A stretch of DNA of 12,426 nucleotides from JALGWN01 sp964598025 (GTDB lineage Bacteria > Arandabacterota > Arandabacteria > Arandabacterales > Arandabacteraceae). The notes below the pieces were generated by a model. It did no database searches. It was not told the DNA's origin and saw nothing but the letters and a program-made list of their open reading frames with translations. How positions within the stretch are numbered: position 1 is the first letter of the stretch; every line of letters begins with the position of its first letter. This document shows, in pieces, positions 1-6,482 of the stretch. The translations under genes were made by a program, and so were the position numbers. The stretch spans positions 1 to 12,426 of the forward strand of contig CAZRAU010000097.1 of assembly GCA_964598025.1 (NCBI GenBank), in the 5' to 3' direction.

Positions 1-1050
1 TATGGCCTCTTCAAGCGCAACGATCCTGTTGTTCAGAGTCAAGCCGAGCTTGAGCAGGTCGTCACGAAGCCGCCTTGTGGCATCGGTGTGTGGAAGCCTC
101 TTCGCGACCCCAAGCAGGCCCAACCTGACCGAATAGAGCTCCGACACCGCGTTCAACATAGTGTCAAGCATACTGATATCGACCTTGACGGCCAGAGATG
201 TCCGCGGTACCTGGGATCCCCCGGAGGAGTCCTCAAGCCCGGAGGGCGGCGAGATGGAAGATTCCGAGCTCTGTTTGGCAGATTGGCGCCTCGGCGTAAT
301 GTCCGTGATTGCCGCACCGTATGCCGACACTGTGTCCTTGAAGTCGGCATCGGCATCACCGTGACCCGGGGAATACACCAGTGTCAAGATCGTACTGCCG
401 CCATCGCTACTGCCGCTTTCCGACGGGAGTATCGTGATTAGCTCGCCCGCCCGCTGAAGTCGCCTTAGGACCACTTCTTCATGATCCAACGGTGCATCGG
501 TGCCGAAGTCGAACGTCATCTTCAAGATGCGGGCACCCTGTCCCACACGCCTCTCGATTGTGGCAAGCTCATCCGAACTGAGCATCACCCTAAGATCGGC
601 CGGAAGTCCCGATAACGACGTGTCATGCCCGCCAGGCCCCGCGGCATCGGGCCGGTCGGACAGCGTTTTGGTCATTTGCTCAAGATCGGTTTTGAGAGAC
701 TCCCAACGGCTTTGAACATGCTCCCCTCTCCCTCGCTGAAGCAAGATCGCCAGCTCGTCGAACGCCTCTACCAGAACTTCCAGCATCGCGCCATCGATCC
801 CCCCGGTCCCGGATCTGGCCGCCTCGAGCAGGTCCTCGACGGAACCTGCAAGAGCGGAGACCTCATGGAGATCGAACATGCCTGAGGTGCCCTTGAGGGA
901 GTGAACCGCCCGAAAGAGCCAATCGACCTGCGACTTGGACGGCGGTTGTTCGGGGTCAAGAGCCGAGAGACCGTGCGACACTTTGTCTACGGTATCGGAG
1001 GCGTCCGCAATGAAGTCCTGCTTCATTCGGGCCATAGGATCTTCTGTCAT
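1..1050 (-). CDS. cheA: CheA-type histidine kinase, N-terminal 350 residues (runs off left edge)
   Basis: The reading frame is open from ATG at 1050 to base 1 with no stop, so the gene is partial at its 3' end. CheA autophosphorylates on an Hpt histidine and passes phosphate to CheY/CheB-type response regulators in the cytoplasm. Seen: an Hpt (P1) domain at about residues 5-115 with the motif VHSLKGTSGMFDL, putting the phospho-acceptor at His50. A P2-like region lies at about 170-255 (DAPLDHEEVVLRRLQRAGE). An Ser/Pro-rich linker follows at 258-283, then the start of the P3 dimerisation helix at about 287 (VKVDISMLDTMLNAVSELYS), matching CheA's V.VDI..LD.LMN.VGEL pattern with Ser for the usual Gly. 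The kinase and CheW-like domains would lie beyond the window. GGGAGG at 1055-1060 (minus strand) supports this start. Pil/Frz-type CheA homologues are possible alternatives. Confidence 0.88.
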   Translation of the reverse strand, partial: MTEDPMARMKQDFIADASDTVDKVSHGLSALDPEQPPSKSQVDWLFRAVHSLKGTSGMFDLHEVSALAGSVEDLLEAARSGTGGIDGAMLEVLVEAFDELAILLQRGRGEHVQSRWESLKTDLEQMTKTLSDRPDAAGPGGHDTSLSGLPADLRVMLSSDELATIERRVGQGARILKMTFDFGTDAPLDHEEVVLRRLQRAGELITILPSESGSSDGGSTILTLVYSPGHGDADADFKDTVSAYGAAITDITPRRQSAKQSSESSISPPSGLEDSSGGSQVPRTSLAVKVDISMLDTMLNAVSELYSVRLGLLGVAKRLPHTDATRRLRDDLLKLGLTLNNRIVALEEAI

Positions 1051-1062
1051 GGCGCCTCCCGA

Positions 1063-1090
1063 TTCGCTGACTTGCCTTCGCTGACTTGCC
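1063..1090. repeat. Perfect 14-bp tandem duplication in the cheA leader
   Basis: TTCGCTGACTTGCC occurs twice head to tail (1063-1076 and 1077-1090). It lies just upstream of the cheA SD, in the likely 5' untranslated region. It looks like a slippage-type duplication. No function is evident. Confidence 0.9.
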
Positions 1091-1139
1091 TTGTATGGGA
1101 ATCGATACAGGTATCATGCCGACTCATAATAACAATCGG

Positions 1140-1174
1140 CACACTTCGGGGAGGTCTTGATAAGTGTGAAGACC
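1140..1174 (-). other. Interleaved inverted repeats between pilZ and cheA (possible pseudoknot or terminator)
   Basis: Read on the minus strand just after the pilZ stop, the order is GGTCTT, CACACTT, ATC, AAGACC, TCCCCG, AAGTGTG. GGTCTT pairs with AAGACC (1169-1174 with 1153-1158). CACACTT pairs with AAGTGTG (1162-1168 with 1140-1146). The pairings are interleaved, so they can form either two alternative hairpins or an H-type pseudoknot. The first stem can be extended by GG/CC pairs across a one-base bulge. No clean U-run follows, so a classical intrinsic terminator is only weakly supported. Confidence 0.4.
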
Positions 1175-1184
1175 CCGGAGGGAT

Positions 1185-1565
1185 TTAGGACCCGGACAGA
1201 ACCCGTTCCGCCAGGTACTGCTCTATAATGAGACGATCATAGTCATCTATATCCGTGAAAAAGCAGCCGATCTCATAGGTCTCCACATCGGGACTCGGCT
1301 TCTCCGGTACGGTACGCACCACAGTACCTTCGCACGTAACGGCATGATCCTCTTCACGGCCTCGCGCGTCTCTTACCGGTATCGCCATGGAGACCTTGAG
1401 TTTCGTGAGGACCGGGACGTGAAACGGCACTTCGCAATAAAAGCCGCCCGCGCTGAGGTTCACGGTCTTGGCCCTTATGGTCTGCCCCTTGGCCGCCGGA
1501 TCCACCACATCCAAGGGAAGCTCCAGCGAAGCACGCTTGTGTTTCCTTCTGTCCTTCTCAGTCAT
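1185..1565 (-). CDS. PilZ-domain protein, 126 aa
   Basis: A small single-domain protein expected to bind cyclic-di-GMP and act as an effector on motility, surface structures or polysaccharide. Seen: both halves of the PilZ signature, RxxxR in the N-terminal RRKHKR (R7-R11) and NxSxxG in NLSAGG (N36, S38, G41). A beta-rich body follows, ending in GCFFTDIDDYDRLIIEQYL. The length is typical of stand-alone PilZ proteins. AAGGAGG lies about 8 bases before the ATG, so the start is secure. The gene lies 134 bases upstream of cheA on the same strand and is divergent from the thioredoxin-like gene. Co-location suggests c-di-GMP input to the same motility pathway, which is inference. Confidence 0.88.
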   Translation of the reverse strand: MTEKDRRKHKRASLELPLDVVDPAAKGQTIRAKTVNLSAGGFYCEVPFHVPVLTKLKVSMAIPVRDARGREEDHAVTCEGTVVRTVPEKPSPDVETYEIGCFFTDIDDYDRLIIEQYLAERVLSGS

Positions 1566-1589
1566 TTGCTTCCTCCTTGCGGCTCGATG

Positions 1590-1618
1590 ATATTAGCAGT
1601 GCGGCGTTTTCCCTGCAA
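1590..1618 (-). promoter_or_regulatory. Possible pilZ promoter
   Basis: On the minus strand, TTGCAG (1618-1613) and TAATAT (1595-1590) are separated by 17 bases, just upstream of the pilZ SD. The -35 match is partial, so this is tentative. Confidence 0.3.
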
Positions 1619-1639
1619 GGGTTTTCCTTTACCATTGAC

Positions 1640-1669
1640 TTGGGATAGTATTCTCCTATCATCTATTAT
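1640..1669 (+). promoter_or_regulatory. Possible promoter of the thioredoxin-like/thyX operon
   Basis: TTGGGA (1640-1645), an 18-base spacer and TATTAT (1664-1669) precede the gene starting at 1692. A small dyad GATAG-N7-CTATC (1645-1661) lies in the spacer and could be an operator. The 9-mer CATGAAGGT is repeated at 1675-1683 and 1691-1699, overlapping the SD and the start codon. Confidence 0.35.
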
Positions 1670-1691
1670 AACGGCATGAAGGTGGTGGGAC

Positions 1692-2561
1692 ATGAAGGTT
1701 AGATTGCTGGTCACAGTCGTTTTGGCGGTTCTCTCAGGAGCTTGCGGGCCCGGTCAGGATGCTTCGAGGCAAGGGGATAGAACCTTGTCCTGGTACGGTT
1801 CCTTTGAAGAGGCACGGACGGCGGCCGGGGAAACCGGGGATATGATACTGATAAGCTTCGAGGCCCCGTGGTGCCCTTGGTCGGCGCTGATGAGGGAAAG
1901 CTTGTATGTGGACCCGGCAGTGATTGAGTCTCTGAGTACGGTCAAGTGTGTGGCGGTCGAGGCCCCGGATGACACCACTCTTCAGAGGGAATTCGGCATA
2001 GTGGTTTATCCCACGGTCGTGCTTACGGATGCCTACGGCGGCGAGCTGGGACGAATGATCGGCTATCACAGCCCCGATGAGTTTCTCGGACGGTTTGGTG
2101 CGGTGCGGGAGTCCAAGGAGAAACTCTCGAGGACATTCCGCCAGGAGGAGACCTTTTCCGAAGACCCGGACTTCCTTATGGCATTCGGGAGACTGCTGCT
2201 CGAGATGGGGATGTATGAGGGCGCACTTATAAGGTTCGACAGGGCAACCCGAGTTGACCAGGACGCAGAGCCCGAAACCATAGAAGAAGCCGAGTACTCG
2301 ATGGCCGAAACCTATATGCTTTCCGGCAAGTACAGAGAGGCCGGCCGGAGGTTCCGGATCTTCGCTGATAGGTTCACAGATGGCCGTCGAAGCCGGCTCG
2401 CACAGGTCCTTGCAGGTGTATGCTATCAGAAGGCGGGCTACGACAAGGTTGCTACTGAGATCTATGAGGGCTATCTCCAGGAATTCGGTGACGGCGATTT
2501 CGCAGCCTTTGCGAGAGCAATGCTGGACAGCCTTAACAAGGGCGGAACCGATGGAAGTTGA
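1692..2561 (+). CDS. Thioredoxin-fold lipoprotein with C-terminal TPR-like repeats, 289 aa
   Basis: An exported protein, probably lipid-anchored. The hydrophobic N-terminus ends in LSGAC, with the lipid Cys at 18. Residues about 31-135 form a thioredoxin-like domain: FEAPWCPWS with Cys61, and a cis-Pro motif VVYPTVVL (Pro107) followed by a G-rich turn. The resolving Cys is replaced by Ser64 (CPWS), so this is a monothiol site. It would not act as a standard dithiol oxidoreductase and could be an isomerase, mixed-disulfide or purely binding domain. Residues about 155-285 are helical with TPR-like periodicity (MAFGRLLLEMGMYEGALIRF; AEYSMAETYMLSGKYREAGR; AGVCYQKAGYDKVATEIYEG). An SD-like AAGGTGGTG precedes the ATG. 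The stop overlaps thyX by 11 bases, indicating translational coupling. The partner or substrate is unknown. Confidence 0.8.
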   Translation: MKVRLLVTVVLAVLSGACGPGQDASRQGDRTLSWYGSFEEARTAAGETGDMILISFEAPWCPWSALMRESLYVDPAVIESLSTVKCVAVEAPDDTTLQREFGIVVYPTVVLTDAYGGELGRMIGYHSPDEFLGRFGAVRESKEKLSRTFRQEETFSEDPDFLMAFGRLLLEMGMYEGALIRFDRATRVDQDAEPETIEEAEYSMAETYMLSGKYREAGRRFRIFADRFTDGRRSRLAQVLAGVCYQKAGYDKVATEIYEGYLQEFGDGDFAAFARAMLDSLNKGGTDGS

Positions 2562-3192
2562 GATCCTGGCCGTTACCCCCGATGCCGAGAAGATCATAGA
2601 GAGAGCCGGTAGAACCTGCTACATGTCCCAGGATCGCATCTCCGGTGAAAGCGCCTCCAAGTTCCTACGAATGTTGATATCCAGGGGACACTTGTCGGTC
2701 CTCGAGCACGCATATGCCACATTTCGCGTATCCGGGATCTCCCGCGCGGCCACGCACCAGCTGGTAAGACATCGCCTCTGTTCCTTCTCCCAGAAATCTC
2801 AGCGATACGTCAAAGAGGGTAAGGCCGCGTTCATTGTGCCGCCCTCGATCCAGGTGAATGAAGAGGCCATGCTTGTGTTCGACAGTGTTCTATCCGCTTC
2901 AAGGGACGCATATAATCGGCTCGCCGATCTCGGCATACCCAAAGAGGATGCCCGGTTCGTGATACCCAATGCCGCGGTGAGTGAGATCGTCATGAGCGCC
3001 AACTTCCGCGAACTGAGGCACATCATACTGACCCGTGGTTCCAAGAGGGCTCAGTGGGAGGTCCGGGAGCTTGCTGTCAGAATACTCAGGCTTATGAAGC
3101 AGCAGGCCCCCGATGTGTTCTTTGACCTGGAAGTGACGAAGGAGGAGTTTGTCGAACAGCGACTGCCGGATACCTCCAGAGCACCGGGCTGA
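2551..3192 (+). CDS. thyX: Flavin-dependent thymidylate synthase ThyX, 213 aa
   Basis: Makes dTMP from dUMP with methylene-tetrahydrofolate, FAD and NADPH in the cytoplasm, replacing ThyA. The ThyX signature RHRx7SxRY is seen as RHRLCSFSQKSQRY (residues 73-86). The upstream GHLSVLEHAYATF block (46-58) and the C-terminal NFRELRHIILTRG...AQWEVRELA block (151-175) with dUMP/FAD-binding arginines are also present. The length suits the family. The frame is open upstream to 2380, but the ATG at 2551 gives the family N-terminus (MEVEILAVTPDAEKIIERAGRTC, given here as a description of the start). It sits 11 bases inside the preceding gene's 3' end with AAGGGCGG upstream. Its coupling to an exported thioredoxin-like gene has no obvious biochemical logic. 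Confidence 0.95.
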   Translation: MEVEILAVTPDAEKIIERAGRTCYMSQDRISGESASKFLRMLISRGHLSVLEHAYATFRVSGISRAATHQLVRHRLCSFSQKSQRYVKEGKAAFIVPPSIQVNEEAMLVFDSVLSASRDAYNRLADLGIPKEDARFVIPNAAVSEIVMSANFRELRHIILTRGSKRAQWEVRELAVRILRLMKQQAPDVFFDLEVTKEEFVEQRLPDTSRAPG

Positions 3193-3223
3193 TACGTTGC
3201 CCGGACGGGAATAAGGGATATTG

Positions 3224-3253
3224 TTCGCAAAGGTCACGGATCTGTGTTACAAT
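3224..3253 (+). promoter_or_regulatory. Extended -10 promoter for the Cys-rich lipoprotein
   Basis: TGTTACAAT (3245-3253) is an extended -10 (TGn plus TACAAT). A weak -35 TTCGCA (3224-3229) lies 18 bases upstream. The expected start would give a short leader before the SD at about 3267-3274. Confidence 0.45.
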
Positions 3254-3279
3254 CGACACGGTTTCAGAGGAGGGACGAT

Positions 3280-4134
3280 ATGAAAAGGATCGCGGTTGTT
3301 GTCACGGTGCTGACGGTACTCGGCCTTACCGCATGCGTAGAGGCCATTGATAAGACACCGTACAAGATGAAAGAAGATTTCGGCCTGGAACCGCTTGCCG
3401 GATGCAATCTCCAGTACTATTATTACATACCTTGCCCGACCAACTCGTGGTTCTGGGGCTTCTCCGGCTGGTCGGTGGGTGACATAGTAGGCCAGTACGT
3501 GACGGTGGGAGATCTGTCGACCGCAGGACATCTCGCGTGCGATCCCGGTGAGTGCCATGACTTGACAGGTTTCAGTTTCATCGATTTCGCGGGTTATGGC
3601 ACGCTGTATCCTGGGCTGTTCACGGTCGAGTTTGAGATCTATTGCTCCGATGAGTTCGGATGCCCGGTCGGTGATGCCATTTGGAACAGCGGGCCCTATG
3701 AGAGCCATTATAGCTGGAACGACGTGCCTGTAAGCCCTGCGGTTGTCCTTACCGATTGCTCCGTCGAGCCCGGCCCTTCGAGTCCGCGCTTTCTACTGAT
3801 CGCCCGGCACATCGGCTCGGACGGCTCCTACCCAGCCTGGGGTTTCGATAACATAAGTTGGCCGCTCATAGACGGATGCGTGATGCACGATCTCGGCTGT
3901 CTGCCGGCCTTGTACCCGAGACCTTATTCGAGCCACTACGAAGGCATACATACAGGTTACTACGGGGTGGACTTCGAATTCTGCCCCCCCTACGGCTTCC
4001 TGGATGGACTGGACACTACGGCGGACGGCTCCATGTACGGTTTCGTGGAACTCGTCCTCAAGCTGGCCTTCGAGTGTAACGGGCCCAGCACTGAACCTAC
4101 CACCTGGGGCAGGGTCAAGTCCATGTATAGATAG
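3280..4134 (+). CDS. Cys-rich secreted lipoprotein of unrecognised family (copy 1, intact), 284 aa
   Basis: A cell-envelope or extracellular protein of unknown function. A type II signal peptide ends at LTAC (Cys19). The mature part has 11 further cysteines, an aromatic-rich N-terminus (about 40-65), and a probable beta-sandwich region (about 95-192: TLYPGLFTVEFEIYCSDE; IWNSGP; AWGFDNIS). A C-terminal block DGCVMHDLGCLPALYPR (198-214) follows and the protein ends TTWGRVKSMYR. The same C-terminal blocks recur in two broken copies on the opposite strand at 5282-6182. The start at ATG 3280 has GAGGAGGG at ideal spacing. An upstream GTG at 3244 would overlap the promoter and add 12 residues before the signal peptide, so it was rejected. 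The beta-sandwich reading is an inference. Confidence 0.85.
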   Translation: MKRIAVVVTVLTVLGLTACVEAIDKTPYKMKEDFGLEPLAGCNLQYYYYIPCPTNSWFWGFSGWSVGDIVGQYVTVGDLSTAGHLACDPGECHDLTGFSFIDFAGYGTLYPGLFTVEFEIYCSDEFGCPVGDAIWNSGPYESHYSWNDVPVSPAVVLTDCSVEPGPSSPRFLLIARHIGSDGSYPAWGFDNISWPLIDGCVMHDLGCLPALYPRPYSSHYEGIHTGYYGVDFEFCPPYGFLDGLDTTADGSMYGFVELVLKLAFECNGPSTEPTTWGRVKSMYR

Positions 4135-4172
4135 TCCGGGCCCGAGACACCACCGAACGGGGAGGAAGCCGT

Positions 4173-4277
4173 TTGCCGGAATCCACCGGTCTCTACGACC
4201 ACCCGCGATATTACAACCTTCTGAACGGGTCGACCGCCCGATCCCGATTTCCCTGCGAATGTTGGGGGCCCAGATAG
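4173..4277 (+). CDS. 34-codon ORF with a methyltransferase-like N-terminus (small gene or remnant)
   Basis: TTG at 4173 is preceded by GGGGAGGAA (about 4159-4167) at good spacing. The frame closes with TAG at 4275-4277, two bases before the lipid-kinase ATG. The peptide begins LPESTGLYDHPRYYNLLNGS. LYDxPxYYDLL is the usual opening of many class I SAM-dependent methyltransferases. No SAM-binding motif follows, so if the resemblance is real this is a truncated remnant. It may still be translated and couple ribosomes to the next gene, which has only a weak SD. It could also be chance. Confidence 0.35.
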   Translation: MPESTGLYDHPRYYNLLNGSTARSRFPCECWGPR

Positions 4278-4278
4278 C

Positions 4279-5166
4279 ATGTCGAAATCCAGTAGCAGAA
4301 TACGCTATGGTATCATTGTGAACCCGATTGCGGGCCGGGCAGGTATCAACACCAAACGGCGGGTCATCAACCGATGCGCCGACATACTCGGAGACGATAC
4401 CGTCACAGCGGGCTGGGACACCACCTCTCCGGAGCAGCTCCGGGACTGCGCGCTTGACATAAGAGACCAGGTCGACGTGCTCGTGGTGGCCGGCGGGGAC
4501 GGGACATTCTCTGACATCATAAACGCGATAGACGACACCGTCCTGTCCTACCTTCCCATGGGGTCCGGCAATGCCTGGCGCAATACGCTCGGACTTCCCA
4601 GATCCCGGAGGCGGATCGCCGCTCAGATAAAGCGCGGCCGTGTCACTGAGATAGACCTCCTACTGGTGGATGAACACAGGAAAGGGCTCCTCGCCAGCGT
4701 CGGTTTCGAAGGCCATGCTCTAAGCGAGCGCAGCGGACTGCTGGCCCAAGGCGTGACCGGCTTCGACGCCTACTTCAGGGCCACGGCCAAACTGGTATTC
4801 GGAGGGTACAAGGGGAAAGATGCCTCCGTGGATCTTGACGGCAAGTCCGTCCGAGTCCCAAAAGCCATCACACTAATCATCACCAAGACTCCTTTCTATG
4901 GCTATGGCGTCAAAGTGGTGCCGAAGGCAAGACTCGATGACGGTCTGCTTCATGTGCTGCTGGTATCGGGCGATCCCGCAACGATCTTCTCCGGTATCGC
5001 GGCGTCCATTCCGGAAGGGAACCTCTTCGGACAATACACCACATGCAAGCGAGCCAGAGTTACCACAGAGACGGAGCGCCACCTCCAGGTGGACGGTACG
5101 CTCGAGCGCAAGGGTACGGAGTTCACTTTTCGGGTCCTGCCGGCCGCCCTCAAGATCCGTTATTGA
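4279..5166 (+). CDS. Diacylglycerol-kinase-family lipid kinase (DagK/YegS/LCB5-like), 295 aa
   Basis: An ATP-dependent kinase acting on a membrane lipid such as diacylglycerol or a sphingoid-type base. The substrate cannot be told from sequence. The N-terminal catalytic domain has IIVNPIAGRAG (12-22), the nucleotide-binding GGDGT (72-76) and LPMGSGNAWRNTLGLP (92-107). The C-terminal beta domain has TPFYGYGVKVVPKARLDDG and ends with HLQVDGTLE...FRVLPAALKIRY. The length is typical for the family. GGGGG lies about 10 bases before the ATG, a poor SD, and the gene may depend on coupling to the short ORF ending two bases upstream. It is cytoplasmic and likely membrane-associated. Confidence 0.92.
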   Translation: MSKSSSRIRYGIIVNPIAGRAGINTKRRVINRCADILGDDTVTAGWDTTSPEQLRDCALDIRDQVDVLVVAGGDGTFSDIINAIDDTVLSYLPMGSGNAWRNTLGLPRSRRRIAAQIKRGRVTEIDLLLVDEHRKGLLASVGFEGHALSERSGLLAQGVTGFDAYFRATAKLVFGGYKGKDASVDLDGKSVRVPKAITLIITKTPFYGYGVKVVPKARLDDGLLHVLLVSGDPATIFSGIAASIPEGNLFGQYTTCKRARVTTETERHLQVDGTLERKGTEFTFRVLPAALKIRY

Positions 5167-5280
5167 CCGTCCGGGGAAGGTGCGCAACCTCACCACTTCC
5201 GCGACACCGCCAAAAGCCTTGTAGTAAACCTGGCAGGCGCCATCCCGGTCGTCCTGCCATACAATATGTATTCGGCCGGG
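5164..5280 (-). pseudogene. Relic of a secreted beta-propeller protein (one blade)
   Basis: The minus strand encodes RIHIVWQDDRDGACQVYY followed by KAFGGVAEVVRLRT. This matches the repeating blade pattern IHxVWxDDRDGxxEIYYKxxxG...RLT of sialidase/BNR-like propellers common in FCB-type secreted proteins. Only one blade is recognisable. No start codon or SD precedes it, and the frame continues only as antisense of the lipid-kinase gene. It lies directly after broken copy 3, in a different frame. I infer the remains of a larger gene cut by rearrangement. Confidence 0.5.
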
Positions 5281-5281
5281 C

Positions 5282-5610
5282 TTAATCGGTCGTTTCGGCG
5301 GGGTAGTCACACCGTATGTAAAGCTTCCAGGCCAATTCCGCGTCACCGTACCACGCCGGGCTCGCCGGGTCGCCGGTGTGCTTGCCGTCGGGGAACGGAA
5401 CCGGAGGCCAGTGCTCGAAAAGATAGGTGCCGATGTAGCCGGAATGTACCGCCGTACCTTTGGATCCCGCGGGTTTCCTGGGATAGACCGCCGGTATGGA
5501 GCCCCGGTCGCGCATCTCGCAGCCGGTCTCGGCGGGCGTGCTCACGTTATCGAAACCGAGCGCAGGATAAGTGTCGTCAGGCCGGTCACTGTAAGGCGTC
5601 TCGGTACACA
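5282..5610 (-). pseudogene. Truncated paralogue of the Cys-rich lipoprotein (copy 3)
   Basis: The minus frame encodes TYPALGFDNVSTPAETGCEMR, then IPAVYPRKP, SGYIGTYLFEHWPP and ELAWKLYIR, aligning with the C-terminal third of copy 1 and more closely with copy 2. It starts right after copy 2's stop codon. It has no signal peptide, no N-terminal two-thirds and no start of its own. The paired Cys before the IPAVYPR block (CLP in copies 1 and 2) is Ser here. It ends early (CDYPAETTD) without the TTW...K-S-x-Y-R tail shared by the other copies. It is probably non-functional. Confidence 0.7.
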
Positions 5611-5612
5611 AT

Positions 5613-6182
5613 CTATCTATACAGGCTCTTGATCCCGCTCCAGGTGGTCCCCTGCGCACCGGCAGGAGGAAAGAAGGGGCATACAGATCTCAGACATATG
5701 CGCCACGCCACCTCCGCGAAACCATTGAATGACATGGCCTGCTCTCGGGCATGGTTCCCGTCGGGTATCCCAAGCGGCGGCCAGTGCTCGAAGAAGTAGC
5801 GTCCGATGTAACCGGACCTTACACTGGGGGCATCATTGCCCGCCGCATCGCGCGGGTACTGGACCGGCAGGCATCCTGAATCGTGCATCTGACATCCTGA
5901 CCTGACAGGTGTCCCTATGTTATCGAAGCCGACCATCGGATACCGTCCGAGCGTGCCTATGCAAGTCATCGTCACAATGATGCTTGGATACTCCTGATCG
6001 GAATCGTAGCAGTCGACGATAGGAAGACCATGGAGTCCGGGAGTCTCAATGTAGTTCCACCCGAAGCCCGTTTCGAGCGGCCCGCTGTTCCAGATATGCA
6101 TAAACGGGTTCGTGCTGGCATCGGAGCACCAGACGTCCATCTCTATCGTGAAGATGCCCGGATAAATGGTACCGTTCAGGGT
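5613..6182 (-). pseudogene. Paralogue of the Cys-rich lipoprotein lacking its N-terminus (copy 2)
   Basis: Homology to copy 1 begins at GTIYPGIFTIEMDVWCSD (copy 1: GTLYPGLFTVEFEIYCSD) and runs to the C-terminal TTWSGIKSLYR with no internal stop. Shared blocks are IWNSGP, YPMVGFDNIGTP, SGCQMHDSGCLPVQYPR and the C-terminal tail. Upstream the frame closes with TGA at 6183-6185, and no frame beyond it encodes the expected signal peptide and first 105 or so residues. An internal ATG at 6140 would make a 175-residue protein, but it has no SD and no export signal. A recent 5' deletion or insertion fits the otherwise clean frame. Confidence 0.72.
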
Positions 6183-6184
6183 TC

Positions 6185-6379
6185 ATGATAGCACAAACAC
6201 CAAGCGAATGGAAGAAGAGACTGTGGCAAGCACAGACAAGACCGTCGGGCACGGAAACCCGACGCGACAGACAACGGCAGATGGTAGCCCTAACGAACGT
6301 CAGTTGGAACCAGATGCTCTCAGAGATACTTAGAATCAACGAGTTGCGTCAGCTGGCAGGCATGCAGAAAGCAACCTGA
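6185..6379 (+). CDS. Possible small basic protein, 64 aa, unrecognised
   Basis: The ORF encodes an Arg/Gln/Trp-rich basic peptide (start MIAQTPSEWKKRLWQAQ) with a predicted helical second half (LSEILRINELRQLAGMQK). Only a weak AGGG lies upstream, close to the ATG. Its composition is plausibly protein-like and loosely recalls small transposon-encoded proteins, but no family motif is present. It begins at the exact point where copy 2 homology ends. It could be a shadow ORF. Confidence 0.25.
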   Translation: MIAQTPSEWKKRLWQAQTRPSGTETRRDRQRQMVALTNVSWNQMLSEILRINELRQLAGMQKAT

Positions 6380-6482
6380 TCCCCCAGAACAACAGATCTC
6401 GACAGTCTTAGGGTTACTGATCCCAAAAGTCACTCCAAGCGCCTATGGCCAGAGGAAGTGATGGTGAGAAAAACACCAGAGG
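6380..6482. other. No recognisable feature
   Basis: With 6183-6379 this forms a 300-base stretch without a secure gene, between the propeller gene's stop and copy 2. I see no terminator, no terminal inverted repeats and no RNA gene. An 8-mer AAACACCA occurs at both ends of the stretch (6195-6202 and 6471-6478), which may be chance. Confidence 0.4.

Noticed and set aside
2380..2550. N-terminal extension of ThyX by 57 codons
   Set aside because: ThyX family proteins begin near the 2551 ATG, and the extension lies inside the preceding gene in another frame.
1734..2597. 287-codon minus-strand ORF opposite the thioredoxin-like gene
   Set aside because: It has no SD, no family motif and a low-complexity mixed composition. 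It is the antisense shadow of a gene with clear thioredoxin and TPR motifs.
4873..5346. 157-codon minus-strand ORF as a whole gene
   Set aside because: Only the part outside the lipid-kinase gene (about 5164-5280) is protein-like. The rest is antisense of the kinase.
5266..5799. 177-codon plus-strand ORF across the pseudogenes
   Set aside because: It is Arg/Pro/Ser-rich with no motif or SD. The opposite strand encodes the paralogue blocks.
6195..6478. AAACACCA at both ends of the 6183-6482 segment as a target-site duplication
   Set aside because: It is only 8 bases and not at the homology break, with no terminal inverted repeats or transposase. Chance is likely.
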